A DNA stretch of 64,000 bases from Cyrtodaria siliqua (GCA_037043455.1 JAWPHD010010245.1:1-64000); one strand, 5' to 3'; numbered from the stretch's first letter, positions 33,246-44,901 are shown. Program-made: numbers and translations. The notes: a model not told the origin generated them from the letters alone.

Positions 33246-33300
33246 TTTTTGTTGTTGATGATGATGATGATGATTGATGAATCATGATGATGATAAATTC
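33246..33300. repeat. (GAT)n microsatellite
   Basis: Interrupted GAT/ATG repeats directly after the transposase remnant. Confidence 0.85.
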
Positions 33301-33700
33301 AATAAACTTAAAGTAAACTTAATACAAACATTAAGCTATTTAATATATTTTAATTTAATGAATAATTTAATAAATAATTTAATAAATTTAAAAAATATCC
33401 ATAAATTATGTACTTTAAATGTTTTAAAAACACATTTAAAGAACATGAACTATGCATAGTTATTTATATTTTATTAACACAAACACTAATTCGAACGGTG
33501 ATGTCGCGTTAAGTGTGAACTTCCTTAAATTTTCCCTTGAACTTCCAAAATTGACATGAAGGAAGTTTGAACTTCCTTGATTTGAAAATTAGTGGAACCC
33601 CTGACATGTCGCCAGTTGTCAATCATTTATCCATTTCAACAGATCAAACCAATACTATATACCTCTGACAAACAATAGCAACAGTATAATAAAACTTGTG

Positions 33701-33864
33701 CAACTGTATTATAATATAACCTATTGGTAGTATATATACTCCGACATCAACAACAGGGCAGAGATATCTAAGTACTGGCGACATGTTAATTGACTTATAG
33801 ATATCTCCGCCCTATTGTTGATGTAGGAGTATATTGACAATAGTTTATATAACATAGTTGCACA
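33701..33864. repeat. Imperfect palindrome, about 164 bp
   Basis: GCAACTGTATTATAATATAA on the left has its inverse near 33840-33864. The inner part, ACTCCGACATCAACAACAGG / CCTATTGTTGATGTAGGAGT, forms a strong stem with GAGATATCT arms. Probably a foldback MITE. Confidence 0.8.
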
Positions 33865-36260
33865 TGTCTGATCAAAACAGGAAGTGTTACATATGTTATT
33901 AATAAACCAGAGATGCTCTGTTTAAGGGCCATCGGTCTTGCGATCTTTAGTAAGTCCGGAAAGCCCACTAATTAAGTAGCATATCCGCGAGTGTAAACTG
34001 GGTGCTCGATTCATAAAGAGAGCAGCGAGCGCAGTACAGAAAAGTCCCAGAAATGACACAATGATGTCTATGAAAAGACTGACAATTGTTGAAATAAAAA
34101 TACATTATCATTGCGTGTTTATTTTTTAAAAAACAAAAAATGCATGAAAAAAAAAATGCAATTGACAGTATTTCGACCAAATATCGACAATATTTCTCGG
34201 ACGCTAAACATCGGTGTCATAATAGTTCGGATAGTACATATTTTCGGACGGGAGAAAACACTTATTTTACTGAGTGTGTTTTGAAGCACTAAGGCCAGAG
34301 ATTTTTATTTTTAGTTTTACGGGAGAGCCTACCCTAAATTTTGCAAAACTGAAATAAAAATAAGTCGAAATTGTGAATTTTATTTTATTTTTCCCTCCTG
34401 TTCGATCAATGCTACATCTTTTTTAAAAAAAAAGTTGTGCCTATCCTGAAACTTATTTTCACAATAACGTAAAATCGCAAACTTTTGTTTTTGAAAAATT
34501 TGATTATGGCAGCCATAATAAATGTTAAATTGCTCTACTATAAGCTGTCAAAACTTGCTAATCGTTTCCTGTTTATTCCGATGACGCTTGCTATACTGTG
34601 TATCGATTTTTCACTCACTGTTAGTTTCCCCAATACTAAAAGGCCTATACCAGTCTTTATCTAGGCCAATAACGGCTGAGCCATTGAAAAAAAGGGAAAA
34701 TATGATTTAGATTTTTTTTTGCGCAATTCATTTTCGCAATTATTTTTTTTCTTGGGCCATATTTTATTTTCTTGCTCATTTGGCGCTGTTTGCGCATCAC
34801 AGTGCGAGTCCTGTCAGACTTAGTATATTAATTTATTCTCTTTAATATACATGTTTACAAACACAATTTAATGCATACCATTGAATACCACAATACCTAT
34901 TTCACTCTACTAGGCATTGAGTTCATGAACCTGTCTTGAGAATAATCTTAGTCTTGACCCACATCAGGGGAAAATATGTCTATTATTCTTGCAACTATGA
35001 AAGATAAACATTCAATAATTTCAAGTTTATATGTTACATTTTGTTTCGATTTGAAGTGTGTTTAATAGCAAATTTGTGATAATTTCTGTAAAATACATAC
35101 TCAAAAATATATTAATTTGACAGTCAACAAACCAATTCTCAAGAGTGGAAGGTGAATTTGAGATAACATGTAGGCAGTTTTAACATAAAGTGGATGTTGG
35201 TTACATTTATATATATATGCAAAACACCTTAAAAAATTCGGCATAAAAAATCTGAAATTTTCTAAAAAAAATTATCGACTCATCATTTTACCCATTTTTA
35301 TTTATTTTTTATTTCCTCCTCTACTACATTTTTTCCCAAAATTTGCCGTAAAACTATCTATAAAAAAACCTCCTAAAGCACAATGCAGCATATGTATGAT
35401 ATTGATACCCTATAGGTTAATAAAGAATACTCTAAATTCTTTTTAAGTTACTCAAACGCAAGGTTTTAGCGCCTTCAGTTAAGGTTCCAAAATAGCTCGG
35501 CAAAATCTGGCTAAAGTCATTTTTAGGGCTAACGGGTTTAAAATCCTAGCACTAGCCTAGACATTGTTTTTATTATTTCATCATCAAATTTCCCAATTTG
35601 GAGCGTTTTACATGTTTTTTTCCCAATTCAGATGGCCACTGACCCCAGTTTCAAAAATGTAGAAAAATCCCTGTGTTTACACGCATTAAAGATAAATATA
35701 TCAAGTATCCTAGGGGTGGATATATACACTTACAACATAGTCATACTACTGCTAGGTTTAACTTTGAATCAGTATATTAAACCTATCTTTATGCTCTATA
35801 TCCACCCCATGGATTAGCAGATATAAGATTAAATAATCTTATCATATTTGAAAACAAGTGTCACAAGCCATTGGACCCTATAGCAATTATAATTTAAATA
35901 CCTATAATGATGTTCCGCTACTTAACGAAAGCAAAATTGATCATTTATTCAATATTTAAAAAAGAACCCCTAAAATCTGAAGCAGGACCCCCAAAAAGTT
36001 CATGGACCCTCATACTGAAAAACATAATGGAAACCCTGAGAGAGGAGATTGAAGGAAATGCTGTTAATATATCTGTATTATAGTCAAATCTATGGTGGTG
36101 ACATAGACTAGGATCCACATCCGATATATATGTCCATGATCTACATTATAATACCAGACTATTTTGACCAAACAGATGCATGACCAGGGTAGAACGATGA
36201 TAACATGCTGAGTTAGAGTAGTAGTGTACACTGTGATACTGCAGGTTACATGACTAAGGC
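33865..36260. other. AT-rich sequence with decayed repeats, no gene recognised
   Basis: 34680-34815 (GGCCAATAACGGCTGAGCC, TCATTTGGCGCTGTTTGCG) weakly resembles the element at 10594-10900. 35580-35625 has the phrase TTTCCCAATTT seen again at 44930-45180. No convincing open frame: the 61-codon frame at 35632-35817 has no support. Confidence 0.35.
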
Positions 36261-36275
36261 AGATTGGATGTCACC

Positions 36276-36337
36276 ATGGCATTGACAGACTTGAAGATCA
36301 GTTACTATTGGACATCAAAAACTGTTAGCAAAAGCTG
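36276..36337 (+). CDS. Candidate first coding exon of an unrecognised small gene
   Basis: ATG at 36276 in a strong Kozak context (CACCATGG) opens MALTDLKISYYWTSKTVSKS and runs 62 nt to a perfect donor GTAAGTGT at 36338. It leaves TG, which with the first G of the next exon-like block makes Trp and selects exactly the longest open frame of that block. I do not recognise the protein. The support is sequence signals and phase only; a short ATG with a donor can occur by chance. The alternative is an untranslated exon or no gene. Confidence 0.3.
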
Positions 36338-36685
36338 GTAAGTGTGCATCTTTTACAAAGCCGAGGCTTCCAGTGATTCTCCGCAGGTGAAAATAACTCA
36401 TTGGAATGTTTTAACTGAACCCCAGGATTTAAACCCATAATGCAATTCTTATGTTCGAAACCTCAAATAATTCGTTATTCTCCAGTCCAGTTATGCTGAC
36501 TGCTAACGTCCTTATGCTTTTAAAAGTATTCTACAGTATATAGTAATATCCTGTCTCACTGTGGTGTTCACATGAACATGTTAGTATTGTGTATTTAAAT
36601 TATATATTTATAGAACTTTGTGCTAAATTTTACATGTTAATTATATTTCGTTCATCCTATAAATAAAAATAATATTTCTTTTCAG

Positions 36686-36835
36686 GATCATGCAGCCCAT
36701 AATTAACACAACATACAGTAAAAGATATGTCTTGGATCGATGTGGTCAAATCAAGGTTTGCAATGACTGCATGGTTTACAACATGGAAATATTGCCATGG
36801 TTATGAGAGGCAGGGTACTGCTAGCAGATGAACTT
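36686..36835 (+). CDS. Candidate second exon of the same small gene
   Basis: Bounded by an acceptor with a pyrimidine tract (TTTCTTTTCAG ending at 36685) and a perfect donor GTAAGT at 36836. In the phase set by 36276-36337 it reads YSKRYVLDRCGQIKVCNDC and VYNMEILPWL, and stops at TGA 36804-36806, giving a 60-residue product with three Cys. A stop upstream of a donor is acceptable if only UTR follows. A second frame in this block (MVMRGRVLLADEL) stays open through the donor and can join phase 0 to an exon-like block at 41056. No domain recognised. Confidence 0.3.
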
Positions 36836-36840
36836 GTAAG

Positions 36841-37149
36841 TAAACAATGTTATTCTTCAATGTTGTTGTTTTTATCTAGCTGTTGTTTCAATGATACTCT
36901 GCCATATTCTTATACTTCGGCTGATATACAACTTTATATACCGACAGCAGGTGTTATTTGGGTTTCACATGCACACACTCGCCTAACAGGTATCCCACTT
37001 CTGTTTTTCATTCACTTTCTGAAGAAAAAAGCCTCTATTTTCGAATAAACATTTTCAAAAAGGCAAGATTTACTGCGGTGTCGCACATTCAATGAGTCTC
37101 TTTTAGAAAATGGCTTAAATTTGAACTGCAAGTACAGTGGCGGCAGAAT
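36841..37149. other. Putative intron sequence
   Basis: Directly downstream of the GTAAGT donor; contains an unsupported open frame tail (to 37048) and no clear repeat. Confidence 0.3.
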
Positions 37150-37560
37150 CACTCATGGTTTCCACTCAATAACTTGTGAGTGCGGTATTGCAAAACAACT
37201 TGCTGGGAAGGTGTATGGAAAGGAAGGTTGTGATTGCATTTGGGGCCACTAGAGTGAGGTCACTGTTACTTAAAATAGACAAATGCTTTGCCACTGTTAC
37301 TTAAAATAGAAAAATGGTTTCCGCTCAGTAACTTTTGTGAGGTGGGAGGTATTGTGACGATAACATGCTGTGTAGGTAGCTTATATGGAATTAAATCTTG
37401 GGATTGCAGAGTCACTGGGATCAAGATCATTACTAAAAATAGAAAAATTGCTTCCGCTTAATAACTTCTGTTAGGAATGAGGTATTGCGACAAAACTTAC
37501 TAGGTAAGGTAGCTTATATGGAGACGAGGCTTGGGATTGTATTTTAGTGTTTCCCTCAGA
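37150..37560 (+). repeat. Decayed tandem repeat, about 150-bp period, three copies
   Basis: Phrases GGTTTCCGCTCAGTAACTT, GGTATTGYGACRA and TAGCTTATATGGA recur near 37157, 37316 and 37447. Non-coding dispersed repeat. Confidence 0.65.
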
Positions 37561-37784
37561 AATTAATATAAACAGCATGCTCCCTGAAAAAATTACATTT
37601 TTCTGTGTGTAAAAATTGCATTTTCAAGCGTGCGAAAATTTTGGAGTGAAACAACAAGAAAAAGCATGTCATTGTCAATTTTAATGTTGAAAAGGAACTA
37701 AAATATAAAGTTGTTATAAATAACAGGAACAGATAATGCTGTTCTTTCTCATTTAATTCATTGTTTTAGTTGCTTTTCTAGATT

Positions 37785-38040
37785 CGTTTTTAGCTCTACC
37801 TGAGCTGGGCTTTTTGGATGGCGAGTTGTCCATTGTCTGTTAACTTTTGCGATAGGGCATTCATATTTCATCCAATCTTTTTCAAACATTACCAGATTGT
37901 TGATATCAGTGAAAGCTCAGAGGAGTTTGAAAACCAGCCAGTTTGGACCAGTAATTAACACCGAAGTTCTGGCCCTTGATTTAGTTAAAATAGATACATT
38001 TTGCTGCGTTAACACAATGTGGACTCATTTTTCATCTGAT
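37785..38040 (-). mobile_element. Dispersed repeat with TTTTTAGCTC terminus
   Basis: On the minus strand it ends AGCTCAGGTAGAGCTAAAAA, the same kind of terminus as at 6813, 8595 and 10029, here in opposite orientation. It contains AACCAGCCAG as in 28600-29020. Confidence 0.5.
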
Positions 38041-38042
38041 TT

Positions 38043-38099
38043 TTTCGGAGGCCCCGGGTTCAATCCTTCGTGGTGCCACTGAGTTTCGTTGGTGTGTTC
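38043..38099 (+). mobile_element. SINE fragment (family of the array SINE)
   Basis: GGGTTCAATCC (box-B-like) followed by TTCGTGGTGCCACTGAGTT, matching the start of the SINE copies in the 2.14-kb array. Cut off at the hAT-like end at 38100. Confidence 0.6.
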
Positions 38100-38530
38100 T
38101 TGGGGTTCTGGAAATATGGCTGCCCGCATCCCCGGGCAAGTAGATTTTGAGTGCGGGCAAGTGACCTTCGCAAATCTGGTTGCCCGCCGCTTGCTCGACA
38201 AACTAGTGTAATAAGAATTTGTTAATTGAACAAAACTGACCGCTGTATTTCACCGTGAGCAACCTAGGAATCTTTATGTGAGGAAGCTATCCAGCTGGCT
38301 TGCGGAACGTCGGTGGTTCTACCTAGGTGCCCGCCCGTGCACGAAAATTGCCCGGAGGGGCACCTGGGGTCTTCCTCCACCAGTGGAAGCTGGAAAGTCG
38401 CCATATTATGACCTTAGCTGTTGGTGCGACTATAAAATCCAATTCAATTCAATTCACCGTGAGCGATTGTTAATAAGATCAAACATATTAAGTCACATTG
38501 ATAATCGAGAGCTTCGAGTAAAAAAATTCC
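38100..38530. mobile_element. Second, decayed copy of the 2818-3334 element, interrupted by a SINE
   Basis: GGGTTCTGGAAATATGGCTG, CCCCGGGCAAGTAG and GTGACCTTCGCAAATCTGG match the element at 2818. At 38261-38452 it is split by a SINE with a 12-bp duplication. The right end is not recognisable. Confidence 0.65.
38261..38452 (+). mobile_element. 5'-truncated SINE, 12-bp TSD
   Basis: Same family as 12427-12709 but lacking the tRNA head: starts CTAGGAATCTTTATGTGAGG and ends CCAATTCAATTCAA. Target duplication TTCACCGTGAGC at 38249-38260 and 38453-38464. The internal C/G tract of the other copy is absent here (CCCGCCCGTGCACG). Confidence 0.88.
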
Positions 38531-38754
38531 ATTTCTGCAATTTTACATTGGCGTTTTTAGATCCCTGAGCCGAATTATCTATTGGGATCAATCTTCGTCC
38601 GTCGTTTGCTTCTAACGACCTCCTCAGAAACCAATTTTGACCAAACTTCACATTGATGATCCTTAGATGAATGGTTTTTAGATTTGTTAAAATAAGGTCA
38701 GCGTGACATGCAAGATGGCCGCCATTACCATAGTTTGTATATTGAGATTTTGCA

Positions 38755-38845
38755 GGTTTTACATTGGCTTATATAGGGGAAAAAATCTTCCTCTCAAACC
38801 ACAAGGCACAGAGCTCTGATATGTTACATGTAGTATCAGCTTATG

Positions 38846-38878
<33 letters not shown>

Positions 38879-39290
38879 CACAAATCTGGTTTAATATTTT
38901 GCATTTACTTATGGTCCTTTACCAAGTTTGTTTAAATGGTGATCCTGGGACACATTTTTTCACTGTTTTACATAGAAAATGTATAGGGAAAAGCTTTTAA
39001 AAAATCTTCTTCTCTGAAACTGCAAGAGCCAGAGGTTCACAATTTCACATTTGCTATAAGCTCATGGTCCTCTACCAAGTTTGTTCAAATGGTGAACATG
39101 GGGTCGAATGGGGTCGAATTTGGGCCCATCCCAGTTTTACATAGATTTATATAGTAAAAAACATACAAGAGCCAGAGCTTTAATATTTTGCATTTACTAT
39201 GAGGTTATGGTCCTTTACCAAGTTTATTCAAGTGGTGATCCTGGGGTCACATTTGGCCCTGCAATAGGGGTTACTCTAGCACCTTCATTT
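38755..39290 (+). repeat. Decayed tandem dispersed repeat, about 150-bp units
   Basis: GGTCCTTTACCAAGTTTG and AAATGGTGAWCCTGGG recur near 38914, 39068 and 39208, with AGAGCCAGAG and TAATATTTTGCATTTAC. A C tract of 30 interrupts the first unit. Confidence 0.75.
38848..38877. repeat. Poly-C tract, 30 C
   Basis: Uninterrupted run of 30 C following TTATGGT. Confidence 0.95.
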
Positions 39291-40020
39291 TGTATTTGAT
39301 CTTTACCAAACTTTGTCAGTGTCTTTATATCAATGTTATTAAAGATACAACAGAGGCCACATTTCTTGAACAATCTTAACCAAACTTGCACAGATTGTAT
39401 ATAACCGTAAGATTTCGAAAAAGTTTGATAATTGGCCAGTACTCAGTTGATCAATTTAGGGCCATCTTGGCCCTTTTGTTTATTAAGTCAATTACTCACA
39501 TACCAAAAGCCTTACAGTATTCAAACTTCATACACGCATCTATATGGCACCATTATGTTCCTACCCAAATCAGGTCCATGATGATTTGCCTTTTAATATT
39601 ACACCTAACATTTGTTACCCAATTTTGTAAGCAACCGATAACCCTTTAGCGGTGCATTCGGGTCCCTTGGACACATTTTCTAGTTATGTTTTAATAATGC
39701 TGAATAAACATATTTTCATAATGTCTTCACAAAACGTTGGCATGTCACTGACCGACCACAGTACACACATTTGAGTTCACCTCTGCTCAAACTATAAATC
39801 CTAAGTCCGAAACCCACCATGTATACAATGTTTGAAATTATCACCTGCTTGATCTAAGAATGTCAATACATGTTAGGCGTGACAAATGATAGGCAAACGT
39901 GCGGTTATATAACAGCAACATGACTCGTTTTTAGGGCAGCAGGTTTCGTCCAAAAGAAAAGGGCAGCCCGAAAGAAAAGGGCTTGGCCATTTCATAGTAA
40001 AGGGATTGGCCATTTCGTAT
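39291..40020. other. Decayed repeats, no gene recognised
   Basis: Phrases such as TTACCAAACTTTGTCAGTG and AACCAAACTTGCACAGA indicate old dispersed-repeat material. GGGCAGCCCGAAAGAAAAGG-type phrases occur near 39960. Confidence 0.35.
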
Positions 40021-40029
40021 TAGGGGAAA

Positions 40030-40560
40030 CACTAGATTGCTTGTTAGTAAGCTTGTATCTCCGAAAATACTTCTTGTAATGGATTGAAATTTCATACATG
40101 TTTTCAGCATTATTGACAACATCCTGGAGCCAGGTTCTGTAACTCGTGCTTTTATTTCAACAAAATTATGCTCGCTTTTAAATTTGAAAATTTGGTTATT
40201 TTGTTTTGCATGTAAGCTTGTAATTCAAAAACTACTTTACCTTATGGATTTAAACCGGACATATTTTTTTAATTCGACATCATTGAACAACATCATAGAG
40301 CCAGGTTCTACAACTTATGCTTTTAACAAAATTATTGCCTTTTATACAAAGAAAAAATTGGTTACAGTTTTGTATGTAAACTTGGTATTTTTGTCGAGCC
40401 CAATCTTGACAGTGATCACAATGTCGTCTGTGTGTATGTGTGTCAGTTTATCCGTTCATGGTCTAATGATCATCTATCCAATGGTGACAATGGAGTTAAA
40501 TTTCACGTTTTACATAGATGTATGCAGGGGAAACTTTAATGACTAGTTTTCAATATTTTA
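40030..40560 (+). repeat. Decayed dispersed repeat, about 170-bp units
   Basis: GTAAGCTTGTATCTC / GTAAGCTTGTAATTC and GAGCCAGGTTCTGTAACTCG / GAGCCAGGTTCTACAACTTA recur; a third related unit is at 43830-43990. Confidence 0.6.
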
Positions 40561-41055
40561 CATATGGCATAAGCCAATGGTCATCTATCAGATGGTGACA
40601 ATTGAGTTAAATTTCACATTTATGGAGGGGAAAGCTTGAAAAAGCATCCTGAAACCACGAAAGCTAGGACTTTTATACAGAGTATGTTGCATGTAGTGAC
40701 TCTGCCCAAATAGACTTGCCCCAAGGGTAACAGTTTTACAGAGTTTCTAGGAAAATCTTTTAAACATTCTCCGGACTTACCAAAATTACCAGAATGTAAA
40801 TGTAACTTGTAAACCGAATGTGATGTTACAATGCATGGCACATAAAAGGGTCTGTATAATATTCAAACTCACTTGGCAAAAGACTGCTATTCAGTTGTTT
40901 GACCTTAAAAAAGAATCATGTGACATTAAAACCATCAAAATGTGATGTCACAAATGCAAACTATTAACATTTAACCCTATATTCTACTTATTTAACAGCA
41001 TTGCACTGTTTAACTTTTTTTAAAGTTTTATTTGTGAATGTCTTCACCCAAACAG
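40561..41055. other. No gene recognised
   Basis: Continuation of decayed repeat (CAATGGTCATCTATCAGATGG near 40572) and unremarkable AT-rich sequence; ends at a possible acceptor CCCAAACAG (41055). Confidence 0.3.
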
Positions 41056-41180
41056 GTCTTTCAAAGGAGAATATCTGCGGGAAATGGACTTATAAAGAGA
41101 TGGCAGCAATTCGACATTGGTGTATGGAAAAGGTTCTGGAATGCATGAAGATGTTCATAAAGCAGACAATTAAAAGATAA
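41056..41180 (+). other. Exon-like block, two open frames
   Basis: Preceded by TCTTCACCCAAACAG. One frame reads GKWTYKEMAAIRHWCMEKV and ends at TAA 41178-41180; another reads AGNGLIKRWQQFDIGVWKRF. The latter joins phase 0 to the block at 36686-36835. No domain recognised; a weak hint of a terminal exon. Confidence 0.2.
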
Positions 41181-41806
41181 GTAAAACATATTGCAACAAC
41201 AGAGGTGTAAAATTTTCCAAAAAGCAACTTGCCCTAATTTTCAGTATTGTTTTTTTTAATGCTGGAAAACAAAATTGTATTAAAAAATCTAGAAAATCTC
41301 TCTCAACCTGCACTCAAAATTGTTGTGTTGGGCAAGTTGGTGAGCGGAATTTTATACCCCTGAACAAAATACCATTATTGGTACTGGAATGTTTTTTCAC
41401 AATCAGAAACCGTGTATTTATTGTATTTGGAGTTGTGTCCCTTTGATTATTACTGCTTGGATTTTGACATCAGTCGTTAAAACTCTTGAAATAACAATGA
41501 TGTAAAACCTTTGATGAAAAACATTTTTTCATACAAACACTCGGTTAGATAGTTCTGTGAAAAAGTGTTTGAATTAAAGATGTATGCTTTAAAGAGATGT
41601 TTCGATGCAACATTTTATTACAAGCTTTGTGTACATCGAACTATTTCCCTCAGGATATTGCTAAAAATTATTCTACATTCTAAGAATATAAGAATCTTAA
41701 CCCTAATGCGCCATTCCATGTAGGATTCTCCACTTAGTACACTGGCAGAGGGACTATAATCCTTAGAATACACACACACACACAAATCTATCTTTCGACC
41801 TGCCTT
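41181..41806. other. No gene recognised
   Basis: AT-rich, with a short (CA)n at 41771-41783. Confidence 0.3.
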
Positions 41807-42098
41807 AAATATAAATATGTTGTACAAGGGGTTGTAATACGTTCTGATTTAACTTCCTGTTTTTTGTTTATAAATTTCATACACTTAATTGAATAGTTTT
41901 TAACAACTAAATGTGCATGTCAGAACTATTTACAGTGTCTTGTAAAGGGGCGAAATATAAATATGTTGAACAAGGGGTTTTAATACGTTCTGATTTAACT
42001 TCCTGTTTTTTGTTTATAAATTTCATACACTTAACTGAATAGTTTTCAACAACTAAATATGCATGTCAGAACTATTTACAATGTCTTGTAAAGGTGGC
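41807..42098. repeat. Tandem duplication, 146-bp period
   Basis: Copy 1 from 41807 and copy 2 from 41953, each beginning AAATATAAATATGTTG and containing ACTTCCTGTTTTTTG and GCATGTCAGAACTATTTAC. About 95% identical by eye. Confidence 0.9.
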
Positions 42099-43829
42099 GT
42101 GGTCTATTATAAATGCCCAAACTTATCCCGCATTCATACATCGTTCCGATGATTGCTAACAAATATTTTTCTACATTTGTATATAGGAATTCAGTTTGTG
42201 AATTTATTGGGGGTGGGAATTCTTTTGATCTACCTAATTAAAATCACATTTAAACATAACCAGATTGTAATTCAAGTCGGAACTATGTATCCAGTCCATT
42301 TACACAGAATGTACAATGTAGAACATTGATTCAAGCAAGATGTGCTGTAAGTCTTAAATTTGAGGTTTATTGATTGCTCAAAGTTTCAATCACTGAGTTT
42401 TAAACGGAACAAGAAGTAAACATATCGGTATTGAAAAAGCATGATTTTCCAAGGAACACAACTCAATTTGACAGTTATTTATGCCCATGTACTATAATTT
42501 TGACCAAATATTGATTTCTTTGTGGATTATGAATACTTTCAAGAAAATGTGGAAACAATTTAGTTTTTAACCTCTTGAACTAGAGTAATGATTTCCTAAG
42601 TGCAATTACGCTATTATAAAATCCACACAAAAATACTCTATGTGAGCTATTAAATTGCTTGCATATAAATTTGTTATTTTATCATGCAGATATGCACTTT
42701 TCTGCCTAATAAAGGGGTGGCAATATAAATATAAATTTTGCTTTATTAGGCACTAACAAATAGAGCAAATCAATGCGGAATCCCTCAGTGTTTATTGTAC
42801 GTCACGTTATCGGACGTCATGCACGTAACGTTGTCTGACGTCATAAAACAAACAAAAAACAACAACATGGCATCGGGGCCTCGCCATTCTTTATTTTCTA
42901 AGCCTCGCCTAATAAACTTGATAGTTAGTAAAAGGCACTGACATAATATTCTCTATTTACGTGACAAAATTATACATTCAAAGCTCATCTATTCGAAGGA
43001 TAAAAGAGCTTATGTAATCATGTCGGCATCCCAGTCCACATCAAGCTCTGCATGGAGACTGTGTTTAGAGGTATATGTCTCATTTCTTGTCCTGGCTCAA
43101 CCAAATTCCTTGTAGTATTATCTTAAGTATTATCATAAGTAATTTTAGTTATTAAATCCCATGGACTCGCATTGAACCCTAATTCTGATAGCCTTTAAAA
43201 TGTGAAGTGTCGTATTAAATTCATCCTTTGGGACCAACGAGCCCAATATAGGTGGCTTTGAAGTAGAAGACCGCTTAAGCCTGTGCTAGGGGGCGTTAGA
43301 GGTGTTGCTTATTTCATTACTTCTCATGAACATACTCAATAAAACCGAGTCTGCTGCTTTATTCTATTAATTGTGTTTGTAGCTCCCGAAGGATCACCTT
43401 TATCAGTATTTATTGTAATCTGTGTTTACAGGCCGGTTTAATAGCTCTTGCATTGCATTACTTGTCTTTGCTCAAATTTGACCTGAGTTTTCTTAGAGTA
43501 GTTCTTAAAGGGTGGTATAAGTAATATAAGTAATTTTGTCTTTTTAATAATCTGGGCGTCCGTGAAACCAACATATTGATGGCTCATAAAATATGCAATA
43601 AAAGGTTTGCGTGTAAGCTATTGTATATACTGGTTGTGTACCAGATATCGTCATTTACCAGATATTGTCATTCGCAATAAAACGCTCAATGTTGTGCTGA
43701 TGTTTCAACCCCACTTTACAAATCAGTACACACTATAAACGATTGGAAATGATTGGACATGATTTTTTTTTTTAAATGTTAAAATTTACTCTCAAACCAA
43801 CCCATTTACATACAATTAGCTCTATTAGA
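42099..43829. other. No gene recognised
   Basis: Includes GCCTAATAAAG / CTTTATTAGGC inverted at 42694-42752 and a cluster of GACGTCA-type (CRE-like) motifs at 42800-42845. No open frame with recognisable similarity. Confidence 0.35.
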
Positions 43830-44215
43830 TACAGTAAGCTTGTATCTCAAAAAACTGCTTTACATGGATTGAAACTTCACATATATTCAGCATCATTTGA
43901 CAACTTCATAGAGCTAGGTTCTGTAACTCGTGCTTTTATTTTAACAAAAATATGGCTGTTTTGTACTAAGAAAATTTGGTTAAGTTTTGTTAAAGATTGT
44001 ATGTCATAAACTACTTTACGTAATTGTACTTCAGTATATACTCATGACAACATCGACGTCACCATACTAAAATATAAAGGTCAAGGTCGCACTGAAGGTC
44101 ATTATATGGGTTAAATACTCATATTTTTCTTCACGAAAACTTAACGTTGGCTATTTAACTTTCTCATTTCTTGATATTTCTTCACAATATATACTCACCA
44201 CAGGGCTTTTTTTTT
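43830..44215. mobile_element. Dispersed repeat fragments
   Basis: 43830-43990 matches the 40030 repeat; 44030-44215 matches the inverse of the 19725 repeat (AAATATAAAGGTCAAGGTC, CACGAAAACTTAACGTTGGC). Confidence 0.6.
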
Positions 44216-44222
44216 GGCTGTT

Positions 44223-44896
44223 CAGGGCTCGACATTAGGCATTGTCCGATAGGTTTTGGCAACCCAGACTTGGGTCCGGACAAGTTGATTCTGAATCCTG
44301 ATGTCCGATCGGGCAAGTAGAAAAAAAAAATGAAAACCCACGCCAAAATACGCTGAAAACCCACGCCAAATGACAAAATTCAAACGTCCCCGTAGCGAGT
44401 GTTGTCTAATAGGAAGTGATTGTAAACTAGACAGTTTTGCGCATGCGCGGCAGGATTTTTTTCCCCTGCCGATATATATAGATAGTGTATATATAGACAG
44501 TTGCTTGTCGCAACATGTTGCATGGGATCCCTGTATTTGACGTTTTATTCTCCCGATTTTGAATGACAAAAAGCATTCCTTATGTTGTGAAAATATTGTT
44601 AATAAAATACAACAAAAGCAAGTTGTTTAATTATACGCTAATCATAAATTTAACGAAATAAAAATCGCTTGAACATTTTGTGACAATCACAAACGATCGC
44701 TTCATCGGATCGCAATCTCTGAATAGAAATGTTGAAATGTTTCAATAAAAGGTCATTCTTTTCTGGTTCCAAACTGCTTTATTTTACATGTTTTAATGCC
44801 TTTACAGTAAAAAATTGAGATTTCATATTCGGACAAGTTCATTATAGGTCAGGACGAGTGGATTTCTGAAGATCCAAAAGTTAATGTAGAGGCCTG
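44223..44896. mobile_element. hAT-like non-autonomous element, 5-bp TSD CTGTT
   Basis: Ends CAGGGCTCGACATTAGG (left) and, read inward from the right, CAGGCCTCTACATTAAC. Direct 5-bp flanks CTGTT lie at 44218-44222 and 44897-44901. The left part has TTGTCCGAT, CCGGACAAGTTG and GGGCAAGT phrases shared with 20350-20460. The 115-codon minus-strand frame is not a recognisable transposase. Confidence 0.85.
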
Positions 44897-44901
44897 CTGT
44901 T

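Larger units (their letters stand above)
31990..33603 (+). mobile_element. hAT-like element, 1.6 kb, ACATGTC flanks
   Basis: Termini CAGGGGTTCC and, inverted, GGAACCCCTG, followed by similar TTAAT/CTAAT. Direct 7-bp flanks ACATGTC lie at 31983-31989 and 33604-33610. The interior has a left region rich in TACGGCCGTA and GTACGCCGA phrases, two to three tandem copies of a roughly 200-bp block (32405-32900), and an N-terminal transposase remnant at 32991-33245. The rest of the transposase is deleted, so the copy is non-autonomous. Confidence 0.85.
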
